Shown one piece after another: positions 18,408-27,153 of a DNA stretch of 64,000 bases. The stretch lies in contig SFJQ01000001.1 of assembly GCA_004555855.1 (NCBI GenBank), forward strand, positions 1-64,000, given 5' to 3'. The first letter of the stretch is position 1. Each line of letters begins with the position of its first letter. The stretch is from [Eubacterium] saphenum (GTDB lineage Bacteria; Bacillota; Clostridia; Oscillospirales; Ruminococcaceae). Below the pieces are notes generated by a model. It saw only the letters and a list, made by a program, of their open reading frames with translations, did not search any database and was not told the DNA's origin. The translations under genes were made by a program, and so were the position numbers.

Positions 18408-18540
18408 TGTTATTCCTCCATAGAATGCCAAAAACTATAAAATGAGGCTTGCTGAAAGTATCAACAAGCCCCCATAACACGCTGTAATTAAAAGTGCCGG
18501 AAACAAACGGCAAGAGCTTGTTCATCTCTATATTATGCCG

Positions 18541-19053
18541 TTATAAGCCGATGTATTCCACGATGCCGTCAAACCACGACTTCACCGAATCCACCATACC
18601 GCCGCTGTCCTCGCCGCCGACCTCAACCAAGCTTTCCGTGTTCACGTTGATGTACTTTTTCTGCGACGCGGAAACCTTAACCATTCCGAGCTGCTCCGAA
18701 GCGAATTTCTCGATATACGCCGTGTTCACCTTGCTGTCGAGCTGACTTTTGAGAAGCGCGTTATAGTCAAGCGCGCTCTGAAGCTCGGTCTGCTGCTGTT
18801 CAACAAGCCGCGCCGAGTCATCTCTTCGGGTATTGGAACAGTTGACGGCAAAAAACGCTGCAAAAAACAAAATCGCAACCGCGACAACCTTAAGCTTTGA
18901 GCCGCTTTTCGATACGGAAAAGGCGGGAGCAAGATGCATTTTGCTTTTGGGCGCTTCCTTTTCACGCTGTTCGCGCTCGGATTTATCGAAGCGCGAAAGG
19001 TCATAGGCAAGGTTTGTGTTGTCTATCGGTATCTCTGTATAGTTATAAGCCAT
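18541..19053 (-). CDS. ftsL: FtsL-like septum protein
   Basis: A 170-residue bitopic protein in the position of ftsL. It has a charged cytoplasmic N-terminus of about 60 residues, one membrane segment (VVAVAILFFAAFFAVNC), then a heptad-like coiled coil (RLVEQQQTELQSALDYNALLKSQ without the break) typical of FtsL/DivIC. An AEKFASEQLGMVK-like stretch (YIEKFASEQLGMVKVS) is the family C-terminal motif. GGGG lies 9 bases before the ATG at 19053, which is preferred over the ATG at 19062. It should complex with FtsQ and a DivIC partner. Confidence 0.85.
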   Translation of the reverse strand: MAYNYTEIPIDNTNLAYDLSRFDKSEREQREKEAPKSKMHLAPAFSVSKSGSKLKVVAVAILFFAAFFAVNCSNTRRDDSARLVEQQQTELQSALDYNALLKSQLDSKVNTAYIEKFASEQLGMVKVSASQKKYINVNTESLVEVGGEDSGGMVDSVKSWFDGIVEYIGL

Positions 19054-19169
19054 CGGTTCCATCCCCTTTTATTCACAGTCTGTCGATAAGCGCTAATCCG
19101 TGCACTTCTCGCCGGACTGTGCTGCTCTTATTTTAAACGAGCCGCCAAAATCTTTTTCGACAACCCTCG

Positions 19170-20102
19170 TTAATCCGCGATTTTCTTTATAACCCTGAGC
19201 TTTGCGCTTCTTGAACGCGGATTTTGGGCAAGCTCGGTTTCCCCCGCCGTAATCGGCTTTTTTGTAATATGCTCCGCGCGCGGCTTTTTCCCGCAAACGC
19301 AGACGGGGAACTCCGGCGGGCAGGTACAGCCCGTGCAAAATTCCCGAAAACGCTCCTTGACAATCCTGTCCTCGAGCGAGTGAAACGTGATAACCGACAT
19401 TTTTCCGCCGATTTTCAGCCGTTCAAATCCCGCGCAGAGAACCTCGTCGAGCGCAGAAAGTTCGTCGTTAACTTCAATCCTTATCGCCTGAAAACTCTTT
19501 CGGCAGGGATTTTTCTCCCTTCGATAAGCCGCGGGAACGCTGTTTTTTATTATCTCCGCAAGCTCGCCTGTGGTTTCAATCGGCGATTTTTCGCGCGCGG
19601 ACACAATCGCCGCCGCGATTTTCGGAGCGAATTTCTCCTCTCCGTACTCGTATAAAATCCGTTTCAGTTCGCCAAGCTCGTACTCGTTCACGACATCTCT
19701 CGCCGAAAGTCCCTCGCTGCTCATACGCATATCGAGCGGCGCGTCGGTTTTGTAGGAAAAACCTCTTGCCGCGTCGTCGAGCTGGTGTGACGAAACGCCC
19801 AAATCCGCGATAATCCCGTCAAGTCGGTCTATTCCAAGCCTGTCCAGAACCGCCGCAAGATTTCTGAAATTCTCCCTCACAAACGTTACGGGAAGCCCTT
19901 CAAGGCGTTTTTTGGCAGCATCGAGCGCTTCTTCATCCTGGTCGAAGCAGATAAGCCGCCCATTTTCCTTGTCGAGCCGTTTTGCAAGCTCATAGGAGTG
20001 ACCGCCGCCGCCTGTTGTCAAATCCGCGTAGACGCCCGACTTTTCCCCAAAAGCGCCGTCCACCGTTTCCTTGAGCAGCACGGAAATATGCGAAAACTCC
20101 AT
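19170..20102 (-). CDS. rsmH: RsmH, 16S rRNA (cytosine1402-N4)-methyltransferase
   Basis: This SAM-dependent enzyme methylates C1402 of 16S rRNA. The 310 residues begin with HISVLLKETVDGA and the SAM loop DLTTGGGGHS; GIIADLGVSSHQLD and the C-terminal ITFHSLEDRIVK follow. A CxC-rich stretch (CTGCTCPPEFPVCVCG) is as in clostridial members. The ATG at 20102 overlaps the mraZ stop (TGATG). Confidence 0.97.
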   Translation of the reverse strand: MEFSHISVLLKETVDGAFGEKSGVYADLTTGGGGHSYELAKRLDKENGRLICFDQDEEALDAAKKRLEGLPVTFVRENFRNLAAVLDRLGIDRLDGIIADLGVSSHQLDDAARGFSYKTDAPLDMRMSSEGLSARDVVNEYELGELKRILYEYGEEKFAPKIAAAIVSAREKSPIETTGELAEIIKNSVPAAYRREKNPCRKSFQAIRIEVNDELSALDEVLCAGFERLKIGGKMSVITFHSLEDRIVKERFREFCTGCTCPPEFPVCVCGKKPRAEHITKKPITAGETELAQNPRSRSAKLRVIKKIAD

Positions 20103-20521
20103 CAAATTCTCAGCTCCTGAGCCATTGCCGCGATATCCTCGGGCAAAATATTGTTATTATACTCTTCCCAGCGAGCCTTGTCCCAGATTTCGGCGCGGTC
20201 GCTCATTCCCACAACGACAACCTCCGCCGTAATTCCCGCGTAAGCTCTGAGCGCGGGCGCGATGGCAATTCTGCCCTGTTTGTCGGGCTCAGCCTCGCAA
20301 GCGCTGCCGAAAATAAATCTTTCTATCGGGAGCGCGATTTTGGAAGGCTGACCCTTGAGGCTCTCGCGGAGCGCCTCCCAGCTTTCCTTGGTGTAAACAG
20401 TCAGGCACTTTTCATTGAAGCTTTTGGAAATATAGAAATGCTCGCCGAACTCCTCGCGCAGTTTCGCCGGGAAATTCATTCTTCCCTTTGCGTCAACCGT
20501 ATGCTCGTACTCGCCGCACAT
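20102..20521 (-). CDS. mraZ: MraZ, transcriptional regulator of the dcw cluster
   Basis: A 139-residue protein with two AbrB-like SpoVT/MraZ folds, each carrying a DxKGR-type motif (VDAKGRMNFP near residue 10 and PDKQGRIAIAP near residue 80). It forms a ring that binds spaced repeats in the promoter of its own operon. GGGGG lies 5 bases before the ATG. Candidate boxes and a promoter are found at 20679-20727. It is the first gene of the dcw transcript. Confidence 0.97.
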   Translation of the reverse strand: MCGEYEHTVDAKGRMNFPAKLREEFGEHFYISKSFNEKCLTVYTKESWEALRESLKGQPSKIALPIERFIFGSACEAEPDKQGRIAIAPALRAYAGITAEVVVVGMSDRAEIWDKARWEEYNNNILPEDIAAMAQELRI

Positions 20522-20678
20522 CTCTATCCCCCTTTTCCGTCCGCTTCAATCCCCTCGAAAAGAGACCTTTTCCGTCCTCCTCAGACGGATTTTTCGTAGA
20601 TTATTTTCCCCATTTGTGAAATAAGTGGTGGTTTGTTATAACGTTATGAAAAATTCCCCAAAACAGTGAAATTATACA

Positions 20679-20692
20679 CCACTTTTCCCCAC
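20679..20692 (-). promoter_or_regulatory. Candidate MraZ boxes
   Basis: On the minus strand two GTGG boxes lie 10 bp apart (20679-20682 and 20689-20692), one helical turn, just downstream of the mraZ -10. More G-runs (TTTTGGGGAA at about 20653, AATGGGGAAA at about 20608) lie closer to the gene. Known MraZ operators are similar direct repeats, so autoregulation is likely. Confidence 0.55.
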
Positions 20693-20698
20693 AATCAT

Positions 20699-20727
20699 AT
20701 TATAAACCAAACCGCAAAATATTTCAA
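20699..20727 (-). promoter_or_regulatory. Promoter of the dcw cluster
   Basis: On the minus strand TTGAAA (20722-20727) and TATAAT (20699-20704) have a 17-base spacer. A second TATAAT lies at 20671-20676 after the GTGG boxes but lacks a good -35. Confidence 0.8.
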
Positions 20728-20833
20728 GAGCCTTACGGAAACTTTTCTTCAGAAATCAGAATAAATTTTTGTTCATAATTTTGTGCAATTTATACAAAAG
20801 CAAATGATTTCTGCGGCTAAAATCGGAGGAAAA

Positions 20834-20851
20834 ATTGTGAATATTCACAAT
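20834..20851. promoter_or_regulatory. 18-bp perfect palindrome, possible operator
   Basis: ATTGTGAATATTCACAAT is an uninterrupted palindrome in the AT-rich part of the 1.1-kb gap between mbl and mraZ. It lies about 110 bp upstream of the dcw promoter. It looks like a dimeric-repressor site, but no regulator can be named. The stretch 20728-21060 otherwise holds AT-rich sequence with an imperfect hairpin at about 20870-20909 and no gene. Confidence 0.4.
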
Positions 20852-21138
20852 ATATTGATTTGACGATTTGTTGAAAACTATATCTTGGGGGGTTCGGCTA
20901 TTTTTCAACAGCCTGTTCACTTTATCATTATATTGGAATTGTTGAAAACCTGTTAATAGAATTTTTCAGCTGCAAAAATTTTCTTTCAGGCAAAAATGCG
21001 GTCGAGTTGTTGACATTTTGTAATATTTTGTGCAGGTGATACCGATTGTATAATTTAAGGCGATACCAAAAACTCTAGGCTCGCGATAAATTCGAGCAAA
21101 GGCACCGCGCTTGGTCTTGGGCTTCTGCGAAGCCTTGG

Positions 21139-21355
21139 CAATTTTTCCGACATCGAGTCGGAAAAATTGCGCGGGTGAAGCCACGCCCGCTCAAGGCGGG
21201 ACGGTCGTGGCTTCACCCGCATTTTTGCATGCTCTGTTCGTCGGGACTTGCTTTGCGGTTTGCGCGCTCTTGGGCGATTTTTCGGGCATCGAGCCCGAAA
21301 AATCGCGCGGGTGCAGTCACGCCCGTTAAGACGGGACGTGCGTGACTGCACCCGC
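21139..21355. repeat. Repeat family A, two inverted-orientation copies
   Basis: Two units, 21139-21220 and 21275-21355, start 136 bp apart. Each has a short hairpin (arms CAATTTTTCCGAC or CGATTTTTCGGGC around an ATCGA loop) next to a longer one with arms starting GCGGGTG and ending CACCCGC. The first copy has diverged in both hairpins with paired compensating changes, which suggests the fold matters. The same unit recurs in the opposite order at 53680-53896 and 56935-57016. Confidence 0.9.
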
Positions 21356-21440
21356 CTGTTAAGGCAAGGTTGTTCAAAGGGGTTTACGAAACTGACTTTC
21401 AAGTCGGATTGAATACCTTAAATTTGAGAAAATCCGGTTT

Positions 21441-21534
21441 TTATGATTTTACGGCTGCGCCTTCATTCCGCGACTTCGTCGCGAGTGCCTCCGGCGGTTT
21501 CACTAGAATCCCAAAAAGACTTTTTCGCTTCGCG
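21441..21534 (+). repeat. Repeat family B, truncated copy
   Basis: This carries the central GTGCCTCCGGCGG core and the end AAAAAGACTTTTTCGCTTCGCG of the family but lacks the left hairpins and the inner CTTTTTCTGAAGAAAAAG hairpin. It is closest to the copy at 57248-57373. Confidence 0.85.
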
Positions 21535-21568
21535 TGCTCGTTAAACTTTACAAAAATTCTACAAATGC

Positions 21569-21595
21569 AAAAATCGGGCAGCCGAAACTACCCGA
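21569..21595 (-). terminator. Terminator after the MreB-family gene
   Basis: On the minus strand TCGGG...CCCGA arms (21574-21578 and 21591-21595) are followed by TTTTTG. Confidence 0.65.
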
Positions 21596-21636
21596 AAATT
21601 TACAATTTGTAATAAACACACAGAACTATACTAAAG

Positions 21637-22653
21637 TTACTTAAATCCGTACAACGACACCTGCTCAAAACCGTCAAGCAGCTTATTCGACATACTGAAC
21701 GCCGCGTCTACTCCCCTCGCAACGCACTCAATCGGATTTTCCGCAACAAAACACGGCGCGCCGACATGATACGAAATCAGCTCGGGAAGCCCGCCCAGCA
21801 GTGCACCTCCGCCCGTAAGCAAAATTCCGTTCGACAAAATATCGCCAACCAGCTCCGGCGGCGTCGATTCCAGCGTCAGCTTCACCTGCTCCACAATCTC
21901 CATCGCGTTCTCGTGAAGCGCCTCGTACATATCGATGTCCGATATCTCAACGCTCTCGGGAAGCCCTTTCAGCAGATGTCTGCCGCGAATAACCATCTTC
22001 TTCTCGCCGGTCGGGTTATAAACGTTCGCAATCTCTTTCTTCGACTTTTCTGCGGTTTTCTCGCCGATTAAAATTTTGTATTTCTGCGTTATCAGGCGAA
22101 TAATCGCCGCGTCAAACTTGTTCCCCGCCATCTTCACCGAGCGTGACTGCACGATACCGTTGAACGACACAATCGCAACGTCCGAAGTTCCGCCGCCGAT
22201 GTCCACAACCATCGTTCCGTTCGGCTTTGAGATATCGATACCCGCGCCAATCAGCGCCGCAATCGGCTCCTCGATGAGATAAACCTTCCTTGCTCCCGCC
22301 GAAACCGCTGCCTCGACAACAGCCCTGCGCTCCACGTCCGTCACGGAACTCGGCACGCAAAGCACAACTCTCGGCTTAACCATAAACCCGCCGTTTACGA
22401 TGTTGATGAACTCTTTTATCATCGCCTGCGTCATATCGTTGTCCGAGATTACGCCGTCCTTGAGCGGGCGCACTGCGACAATGTACTCGGGCGTTCTGCC
22501 GAGCATCTTATAAGCCTCCGTGCCGACCGCCACAACCGCTTTTTTCTTGCGGTCATACGCAACAACCGACGGCTCGTTCAGCACAATTCCACGTCCTGCA
22601 ATCGTGATGATGATATTCGCAGTACCCAAATCAATTCCGATATCAAGTGCCAT
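21637..22653 (-). CDS. MreB/Mbl-family actin-like shape protein
   Basis: This cytoplasmic actin homologue should form membrane filaments that guide lateral wall synthesis. It has 338 residues. The phosphate 1 loop (IGIDLGTANIIIT), phosphate 2 loop (VVDIGGGTSDVAIVS), IEEPIAALIGAG and adenosine motif (ILLTGGGALLGGLPELI) are present. GGGAG precedes the ATG. It is the last gene of a run with ParA and a ComFB-like protein, not with mreC/mreD, so it is more like Mbl or MreBH than the classical MreB of an mreBCD operon. Confidence 0.92.
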   Translation of the reverse strand: MALDIGIDLGTANIIITIAGRGIVLNEPSVVAYDRKKKAVVAVGTEAYKMLGRTPEYIVAVRPLKDGVISDNDMTQAMIKEFINIVNGGFMVKPRVVLCVPSSVTDVERRAVVEAAVSAGARKVYLIEEPIAALIGAGIDISKPNGTMVVDIGGGTSDVAIVSFNGIVQSRSVKMAGNKFDAAIIRLITQKYKILIGEKTAEKSKKEIANVYNPTGEKKMVIRGRHLLKGLPESVEISDIDMYEALHENAMEIVEQVKLTLESTPPELVGDILSNGILLTGGGALLGGLPELISYHVGAPCFVAENPIECVARGVDAAFSMSNKLLDGFEQVSLYGFK

Positions 22654-22724
22654 TTATATTACTCCCTGTATAATAAGGCAAATTTTAACAATACGCTATA
22701 TTATTTTTCACATTTTTTCAACAA

Positions 22725-23492
22725 TTATTCATCGTGGAAAATCCGTTTTCTGCTCCTGATAAGCTCCCTAATCATCGTGATTTGCACCATTTCACGCACC
22801 GGCTCAACCCTGCCGCTCAGCTCTCTTGAGCGAATGCCGAGCTTGGTTTTGGTGATTCTCGCGAACCTCGCCGGCAGCTTTTTCAGCACCATTTCCGAGA
22901 ACACCGCCACGCATTTTTCACACGAGCAAGCGTTGAACCTGTCCAGAATCTGCGGCGCTTCGTACTTCACGGCAAGCTCCGTGAGGTTAACGACCTCGAT
23001 TTCGTTCGCTTCGTAAACATCGCCGTGCATTTCTCTTTTAACTATCCGCGAGAGCGGTTCTCTGCCCTTGAGCCGCGCCGGCATTCGGCTTTTTCCCGCA
23101 GCAATCACCGCGTTTTCGCCGTTGTCCTCGGAAACCAGCTTCATCACCTGCGGAGTTTTGCAGGAAATTCCGCTGTCTTCGCTCGGATTTTTATGGTATT
23201 TTTTGGAAACACCAGCCGATTTTTTCAGCCCAACAGCCGGTTTTTTCGCCTTACCGACAGACTTTGCCGCTTTCTCGGACTTGGGTTTTTCCGCTTTAGC
23301 AGAACCCTTTGAAGTACCGCTCGCCGAGCCATTTGACGCGGTTTTCGCGGAAACTTTCCCGTTCTTCGCCGCAGTCTTGTCCGAACCCTTCGCTTTCCTC
23401 GTCAAATCATCGGAACCGGATTTCGCGGAGGTAGTTTTCGGCTGTTTTTTCGCGGTTTCTGCAGCACCGTTGGAAGTCTTTTTTTGCGGCAA
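22725..23492 (-). CDS. ComFB-like protein with histone-like Lys/Ala/Ser-rich N-terminus
   Basis: The 255 residues fall into two parts. Residues 1-105 are low complexity with many Lys, Ala, Ser and Gly, like the tails of histone H1-type proteins, and may bind DNA or RNA non-specifically. The C-terminal part contains VNLTELAVKYEAPQILDRF, then CSCEKCVAVF and VLKKLPARFARI, the pattern of the late-competence ComFB family, whose members carry a CxCxxC. ComFB proteins of cyanobacteria have been reported to bind cyclic-di-GMP; here it follows an orphan ParA by 14 bp and a PilZ/GGDEF pair, which fits such a role by inference. Confidence 0.75.
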   Translation of the reverse strand: MPQKKTSNGAAETAKKQPKTTSAKSGSDDLTRKAKGSDKTAAKNGKVSAKTASNGSASGTSKGSAKAEKPKSEKAAKSVGKAKKPAVGLKKSAGVSKKYHKNPSEDSGISCKTPQVMKLVSEDNGENAVIAAGKSRMPARLKGREPLSRIVKREMHGDVYEANEIEVVNLTELAVKYEAPQILDRFNACSCEKCVAVFSEMVLKKLPARFARITKTKLGIRSRELSGRVEPVREMVQITMIRELIRSRKRIFHDE

Positions 23493-23506
23493 AATTTTCA
23501 GCTCCC

Positions 23507-24301
23507 TTATTTTTCCTCGGCAGTTTTCTTGGGCTTGTTCATCTTATGCGGCTCGATAAGCTCATCGATGAACGCCATATACTCCTTCGCGCCCTTGGAT
23601 TTCGGCGAATAAGTGATGATGCTCTCTCCGTGAGCAGGCGCTTCGGCAATCGACACACACGCGCTGATTTTGGTATTGAAAATCGTGGTGTCAAGCTGCT
23701 TTGCAATCATCTGTGCCAGCTCCTCGACCTCTTTCGTGAGCGTGTATCTTCCGTTGTACTTATTTAATAGTATTCCGCGAACGCAAAGCGATTTATTGTA
23801 GTAACGCTTTACTGCGAAAATAGTCTGCTTAAGCTGAGCGATGCCCTGAAGCGACAAAATCTCGCAGAGCATCGGGATTATCAGCTCATCGGACGCCGTG
23901 TACGCATTAATCGTCAGTACCGACAGCGCGGGCGGAGTGTCCAGAATGATGTAATCGTAATTTTTCTTGATGTAGTTGAGCTGCTCGCGCAGAACGTACT
24001 CGCGCCCCACGCCCGTCATCTCAAGCTCCAGTCCCGACAGCAGAATATTTGACGGCACAACATCGCACTGCTCGCCGTGAATTATCGCGTCGTCGATGTC
24101 ACAGTTGTCCTTCAGAACATCGTAAATCGTGTAGTTGTCCTCAACCTCAACCCCAAGGCTGAAGCTGAGATTTCCCTGCGGGTCGAGGTCAACCGCCAGA
24201 ACCTTGTAGCCCATCTGCGACAGTCCGCCGCAGAGCGCCGCGCAGGTTGTGGTTTTTCCGACGCCGCCCTTTTGATTTGTCACTGCAATTATTTTCGCCA
24301 A
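23507..24301 (-). CDS. Orphan ParA/MinD-family ATPase
   Basis: A 264-residue deviant Walker A ATPase. The P-loop is KGGVGKTTT with the signature Lys, switch I DLDPQGNLS and Walker B YIILDTPPALS. It is close in length and motifs to Soj. No parB or parS-like sites lie beside it, so it probably positions something other than the chromosome origin or acts with its neighbours. The start is TTG at 24301, with GGAGG 9 bases upstream. It is translated with the ComFB-like gene and the MreB-family gene. Confidence 0.9.
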   Translation of the reverse strand: MAKIIAVTNQKGGVGKTTTCAALCGGLSQMGYKVLAVDLDPQGNLSFSLGVEVEDNYTIYDVLKDNCDIDDAIIHGEQCDVVPSNILLSGLELEMTGVGREYVLREQLNYIKKNYDYIILDTPPALSVLTINAYTASDELIIPMLCEILSLQGIAQLKQTIFAVKRYYNKSLCVRGILLNKYNGRYTLTKEVEELAQMIAKQLDTTIFNTKISACVSIAEAPAHGESIITYSPKSKGAKEYMAFIDELIEPHKMNKPKKTAEEK

Positions 24302-24331
24302 AACAACAAACCTCCGAACTATAAAATACCC

Positions 24332-24374
24332 GTGCGGCGCTTTATGCCGCTTCTAAGCGGTGCAAGCGCCGCAC
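24332..24374 (-). terminator. Long hairpin between the GGDEF gene and parA
   Basis: Outer arms GTGCGGCGCTT and AAGCGCCGCAC enclose an inner CCGCTT/AAGCGG stem. On the minus strand only a short T run (TATTTT) follows, so it may be a partial terminator or an RNA-stability element rather than a full stop. Confidence 0.55.
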
Positions 24375-24384
24375 CAAACTTCTG

Positions 24385-26379
24385 TCAGGTCGCCTGATAA
24401 CCCTCGGGGTCGATATACTCGCCCGATTCGCTGTCCTCCGGCATATAGATGTGATAGTTGGTCTTGCCGTTCTTCTTTACGAAATACATCGCCGTATCCG
24501 AGAACGACAAAAGCTCGTTTACATCTGTAGTATGCTCCGGACAATAGGAGATACCGATTGATACTCTTACGTTGATGAGCGTTCCGTCAGCCGTTGAGAA
24601 ACCAACGTAAAGCTCGTCGATAATGTCCATCGCAATCTGCTCGAGATTTGCGATATCGTCCTGATTTGTGTAGCAAAGCACGAACTCATCGCCGCCGAAT
24701 CGTCCCGCGAAGCCGCCGCGTCCTTCAACCTTCTTGCGGATATTGTCGGCAACAAATCTGATTGCTTCATCGCCCGAGCTGTGTCCGTAACGGTCGTTGA
24801 TGAACTTGAAGTCATCGACGTCGATGAACATTGTAGCAACCTTGTTCGGACCGCGTCTGTCAAGCTCCTGAGTGAGCATTCTGATGAAGGTGCTGCGGTT
24901 GTAGAGCTGCGAGAGGAAGTCGATGGAAGCGCGCTCGGAGAGCTGCATCTCAGCCTTTTTCTCGTTATCGATATCCGTGAGGACGCCGATTACACGAAGC
25001 GGGTCGCCCATACGGTCAGTAATGCAGTTCGCACGGAAAGAAACCCAAATCGGCGTGCCGGTCTTGGTCATGAGGTGATACTGGGTGTTGTAGCCCTTCT
25101 GGTTCTTGAGCATTGCGCTTATGTCGCGCTTGTATTTATCCGCGTCCTCGGGAGTCATAAGGCTGTCGAGGAAGCGTCCGTTTGAGAGCGTTGCGCCCTC
25201 GGGACTGAGGTTGAATTTCTGCATCATATTGTCCGAGATGTACATAATTTCCTTGTGGAAATCCCACTCAAAAAGCATATTATCGGACAGGTTCGCGATT
25301 GTGCGGTAACGATCGGAGTTGATTTTAACCTCATCGAGGAACTCGTTGAACGAGGTCTGGATTGCGCCGAGCTCGCTCTTTTCTTCCTTTTTCTTGACCG
25401 TAAAGCGGGTTGTGGAGATGCCGTTTTCTTTGTTGATTTCGTCCATCGTTCTGAGCATATCGTGCATTTTCTTGATGAAATTGCCGACAAGCAGCACGCC
25501 GAGCGCGCACATCAGAATGCCAGCAACTGCAAGCGCAATCAGCGGAACAACAGGCGAAGACGCCGAGCCGAACTCGCCGTTATCGCATACGGCAACCCAT
25601 CTCCAGCTTGTAACCTCGGGAATAATGCCGCTGATATAGCGGTATTTTCCTGCGGTACCCGAAACGAAGTTGTCGCTTATGGTAACGTTTGAAACGCCGT
25701 TCTTGAAGAACTCGTCCTTCTTGCCGGCAATGGCGCTGTCAAGCTGACCTGCCTTCATCGAAGCGCCGTCGCCGTTGAAGTTGATGGTGTTGTTCTGGTT
25801 GTCGATAAGCGCGAGATTAGCCTTGCCGTTAATGTAAGAACCTGCAAGCGACTTCGAAAGCGCGCTGTCAGCGGTCGGAACAACAACAAGACAAACATAG
25901 CCCAACCCGTCGCCAATCTTCTTTGAAACGAAAAATCCGTCCGCCTGATACTTATCCCACCACAGAAGCGTGGAAACTGCGGGCATATTCTCGGAATAAT
26001 TCTCGAAAATGCCGTTTGTAGCGCCGGCAGCCGATGTAACAACCGTGCCGGAAGCATTCAGAACAAGAGCGTCCGCGACATCGGGATTACTCTCGGCATA
26101 CGCCTTCATAACCTTTTCTGCGCCGTCGCCGCCCGTTTTTGCCGCTTCGGCAACCTCATCGAGCTTGGACAAGGCAGAAGCGTCGCTCATATAGCCGGCG
26201 AAAACCGTTCCGACAGTTCCTGCTTTGGACATGGTAACCGTGCTGAACTCTTCCTGCTTCACGTCATTGCTGAATCCCGAAGACGCAAACGTGCCCACAA
26301 TTCCAAGAATAATCGCGGGAACCAGTGCGAAGATGACCAAAACAATTATCAGTCCGTACTTCATTGTGGATTTTTTCAT
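24385..26379 (-). CDS. Membrane diguanylate cyclase (sensor-PAS-GGDEF)
   Basis: This 664-residue protein should make cyclic-di-GMP. A first membrane segment is at about residues 8-31, followed by a 250-residue extracytoplasmic sensor of dCache type, a second segment at about 278-303, a linker, a PAS domain at about 345-465 and a GGDEF domain with RFGGDEF at 560-566. The active-site motif is intact. The usual inhibitory RxxD five residues before it is absent (GRGG instead), so product inhibition may be missing. The ribosome site is GGGGGAAG. It is 28 bp downstream of a PilZ gene and shares its promoter. Confidence 0.94.
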   Translation of the reverse strand: MKKSTMKYGLIIVLVIFALVPAIILGIVGTFASSGFSNDVKQEEFSTVTMSKAGTVGTVFAGYMSDASALSKLDEVAEAAKTGGDGAEKVMKAYAESNPDVADALVLNASGTVVTSAAGATNGIFENYSENMPAVSTLLWWDKYQADGFFVSKKIGDGLGYVCLVVVPTADSALSKSLAGSYINGKANLALIDNQNNTINFNGDGASMKAGQLDSAIAGKKDEFFKNGVSNVTISDNFVSGTAGKYRYISGIIPEVTSWRWVAVCDNGEFGSASSPVVPLIALAVAGILMCALGVLLVGNFIKKMHDMLRTMDEINKENGISTTRFTVKKKEEKSELGAIQTSFNEFLDEVKINSDRYRTIANLSDNMLFEWDFHKEIMYISDNMMQKFNLSPEGATLSNGRFLDSLMTPEDADKYKRDISAMLKNQKGYNTQYHLMTKTGTPIWVSFRANCITDRMGDPLRVIGVLTDIDNEKKAEMQLSERASIDFLSQLYNRSTFIRMLTQELDRRGPNKVATMFIDVDDFKFINDRYGHSSGDEAIRFVADNIRKKVEGRGGFAGRFGGDEFVLCYTNQDDIANLEQIAMDIIDELYVGFSTADGTLINVRVSIGISYCPEHTTDVNELLSFSDTAMYFVKKNGKTNYHIYMPEDSESGEYIDPEGYQAT

Positions 26380-26407
26380 CGTTCTTCCCCCTAAATGAAA
26401 TAAAATA

Positions 26408-27100
26408 TCAAATATCGTCCTTTGCAGCTTCTTTTCTGCGCTGCTCGGACTGAACCTTCATAATAAACCTGCCTATCATGTCCTCCTGAGCGCCCGTGAG
26501 GCTCTCGAAAAGACACCCGTAGCCTTTGATTGTTCCGTCCTCGTTTCGCTGAACGCGGAGGATTTTAACGGCGGTGTTAAGCGGATTGTCGATGAACAAA
26601 TCGATGTCCACGCAAACAATATCGCCTTCCATAAATTCCTCATCGGACGAGAAGAAAATCCCGCCGACGTTGATGTCAAGAACCGAAATCTCGGGCGGCT
26701 CGTCATAGCGGACGGTCTGTTCGCCGCGCACATAGAAAAGCGCCCTGCCCTTTTCGTTTATTTTAATCTTGAAGAACCGCCTTCGTTCTTGAAGAACCTG
26801 CGTTTCGTTGTTTTTGAGGATTTTTACGTTGAGCTGCGTGTCCATCGACATGGAAACCGCGCCCGTGTACCTTATTCTGTCGTTCGCCTTTGACGTGGTG
26901 ACGATGGAAACAATCGTGTTGCGCTCCAAATCGGGAAGATTTTTTCCTTTGAAAATAACAATGCTGTCGTCATCGTCCATATTCTTCGGCAGCACGAAAT
27001 TCTTTTCAGCCGTAAAAATATTCTTGCCCTTTTCGTCGAGCAGCTCGACTTTTATAATCTTTCCGCCGAATATCAACCGCACCAAACCCTTTATGTACAA
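26408..27100 (-). CDS. PilZ-domain cyclic-di-GMP receptor (YcgR-like)
   Basis: A 230-residue cytoplasmic protein with a PilZN-like beta domain (about 1-105) and a PilZ domain (about 108-220). The cyclic-di-GMP binding signatures are QERRRFFKI (RxxxR type) and DINVGGIFF (the D/NxSxxG element with Asn for Ser). The start is probably TTG at 27100; GGGA lies 5 bases upstream, so the exact start is uncertain. It leads the transcript that carries the diguanylate cyclase, so the receptor and the enzyme are made together. Confidence 0.88.
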   Translation of the reverse strand: MYIKGLVRLIFGGKIIKVELLDEKGKNIFTAEKNFVLPKNMDDDDSIVIFKGKNLPDLERNTIVSIVTTSKANDRIRYTGAVSMSMDTQLNVKILKNNETQVLQERRRFFKIKINEKGRALFYVRGEQTVRYDEPPEISVLDINVGGIFFSSDEEFMEGDIVCVDIDLFIDNPLNTAVKILRVQRNEDGTIKGYGCLFESLTGAQEDMIGRFIMKVQSEQRRKEAAKDDI

Positions 27101-27153
27101 TTTTTCCCGATGACCGCACCGAAACGCTTTTCATCGCAAAATAATCCTTCTAA

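Noticed and set aside
20870..21060. A small RNA gene in the mbl-mraZ gap
   Set aside because: TTGACA and TATAAT-like boxes are present but at wrong spacing, and no defined RNA fold was recognised.
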